Positions 5,488 through 6,416 of a DNA stretch of 6,416 nucleotides are shown piece after piece. The position numbers were made by a program, and so were the translations under genes. Within the stretch, counting starts at the first letter, position 1. Each line of letters begins with the position of its first letter. Source of the DNA: JBBSDV01 sp038240335 (GTDB lineage: Bacteria > Chloroflexota > Dehalococcoidia > DSTF01 > JACRBR01); contig JBBSDV010000174.1 of assembly GCA_038240335.1 (NCBI GenBank), forward strand, positions 1-6,416, read 5' to 3'. The notes under the pieces were generated by a model that searched no databases, was not told the DNA's origin, and saw only the letters and a program-made list of their open reading frames with translations.

Positions 5488-6416
5488 ATGGAGCAAGGAC
5501 GTGCCGGCCCCGGCGAGACGCCGTATCCCGAACAGGCGCTCGCGCCCGAGGCCGCACCAGAATCCAGCGATAGGCCGGTCGACATCTACGACTGCGCCAT
5601 CGTCGGCGGCGGTCCGGCTGGGCTCTCGGCCGCCATCTATATCGCGCGCTACAACCGGACGGCGCTCGTCATCGATTTTGGAGAGGGGCGCTCGACGAGC
5701 CACGAGCTGAACGAGAATTACCTCGGCTTCCCCGATGGCATCACCGCCCGCGAGCTGCGCGAGCGCGGCCAGCAGCAGTGCGCGCGCTTCGGGGTCCAGT
5801 TCCTCGAGTCGAAGGTCGATCAGATCGAACGCGAGGGCGAGGAGTTTCGGCTGCTCTGCGACGAACGCGAGGTACGCGCCCGCACCGTCATCCTGGCGAC
5901 CGGCGTCATCGACCTGTTCCCGGAGATCGAGAACGTCGAGGACTACGTCGGCATCTCGTTGTTCTGGTGTATCACCTGCGATGGCTACAAGACGCGCGGA
6001 AAGCGCGTCGCCGTCGTCGGCAAGGATGACGAAGCAGCGACCACGTGCATGCAGTTCCTCAACTTTACCGATCGCCTCACGTTCGTCACCAACTGCACGC
6101 CGGAGCAGTGCGAGCTAACGCCGAAGGGCCGCGCCCAGCTCAAACGCGCCGGCATCCCGATCCTCGAGAGTCCCTTCGCGGAGGTGATCGGAACAGACCA
6201 CCAATTGCAGGCGATCGTCCTCGCCGACGGACGCCGTGTCGAAGTCGAGATGGTGTTCAATCAGCAGGGTTCCCGGCCCAACTCGGATCTCGCCGCGTCG
6301 CTCGGGGCTGAAATCGAAGAAGGCTACATCAAGATCGATGACGAGCAGTGTACGAACGTGCCGAACCTGTTCGCGGCCGGCGACGTGACGAAGATGTTCG
6401 CCCACCAGATCGTCAC
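5488..6416 (+). CDS. Thioredoxin-reductase-like FAD-dependent oxidoreductase (3' partial)
   Basis: A flavoprotein of the thioredoxin reductase (class II pyridine nucleotide-disulfide oxidoreductase) fold, expected to pass electrons through FAD to a CxxC pair and on to a small thiol partner in the cytoplasm. The 309 visible residues show a Pro/Glu/Ala-rich extension (1-30), the FAD-binding IVGGGPAGLSAAIY (38-51), ENYLGFPDGIT (76-86), ILATG (135-139), the redox CITCDG (Cys161, Cys164) and the second FAD motif LFAAGDV (294-300). About 20-30 C-terminal residues lie beyond the window. The domain after the CxxC lacks the usual NADPH motifs: the glycine loop reads VVGKDDEA (176-183) and the HRR-type phosphate clamp is replaced by VTNCTPEQ (200-207). 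An in-frame TAG at 5479-5481 makes ATG 5488 the first possible start. The only purine stretch before it is 12 nt away, so it may be leaderless. The electron donor and the substrate are unknown. Confidence 0.88.
   Translation, partial: MEQGRAGPGETPYPEQALAPEAAPESSDRPVDIYDCAIVGGGPAGLSAAIYIARYNRTALVIDFGEGRSTSHELNENYLGFPDGITARELRERGQQQCARFGVQFLESKVDQIEREGEEFRLLCDEREVRARTVILATGVIDLFPEIENVEDYVGISLFWCITCDGYKTRGKRVAVVGKDDEAATTCMQFLNFTDRLTFVTNCTPEQCELTPKGRAQLKRAGIPILESPFAEVIGTDHQLQAIVLADGRRVEVEMVFNQQGSRPNSDLAASLGAEIEEGYIKIDDEQCTNVPNLFAAGDVTKMFAHQIV

Overview
The window is GC-rich (by eye well over 60 percent) bacterial chromosomal DNA with dense coding, short Shine-Dalgarno-led starts and heavy use of G/C third codon positions. 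The gene set and protein style would fit a Thermomicrobia/Chloroflexota-like or other high-GC lineage. This placement is an inference from composition and protein style, not from a phylogenetic marker search. No mobile element, phage gene, tRNA, rRNA or CRISPR array is visible.

Layout: (1) 2-787 (+), a 5'-truncated ureohydrolase, most likely agmatinase. It is followed after 3 nt by (2) 791-1180 (+), a small protein with a basic tail and two membrane helices, probably translationally coupled to it. (3) 1181-1477 is a 297-nt gap that is not empty. It holds a clear intrinsic terminator (1359-1381), a strong 15-bp hairpin just before it (1299-1342), and a stretch that can fold with the terminator's 5' arm into something resembling a T-box antiterminator, with a UGGU-containing 7-nt bulge. 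A short valine-containing reading frame runs into the same hairpin. All of this lies directly ahead of (4) valS at 1478-4360 (+), a complete 960-residue valyl-tRNA synthetase. The simplest reading is that valS is controlled by premature termination that responds to valine or tRNA-Val supply. Whether the sensor is tRNA (T-box) or a leader ribosome is unresolved.

(5) 4361-4461 is a short convergent gap with one hairpin. (6) 4462-5313 (-) encodes a lipoprotein built from two tandem copies of an OB-fold-like domain, each with a matched cysteine pair. (7) 5314-5487 is a divergent regulatory region. Its two ends carry an inverted repeat (TTGTCA-N12-GATAGT facing outward toward each gene) whose GATAGT elements sit where -10 boxes would be expected. 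(8) 5488-6416 (+) is a thioredoxin-reductase-like flavoprotein cut off by the window end. It keeps the CxxC redox pair and the FAD motifs, but its second nucleotide-binding domain lacks the usual NADPH motifs.

The genes do not form one pathway: polyamine/arginine metabolism, translation, an exported lipoprotein and thiol redox. The shared divergent control region links the lipoprotein and the flavoprotein. Both have paired cysteines, so a joint envelope or thiol role is possible but unproven.
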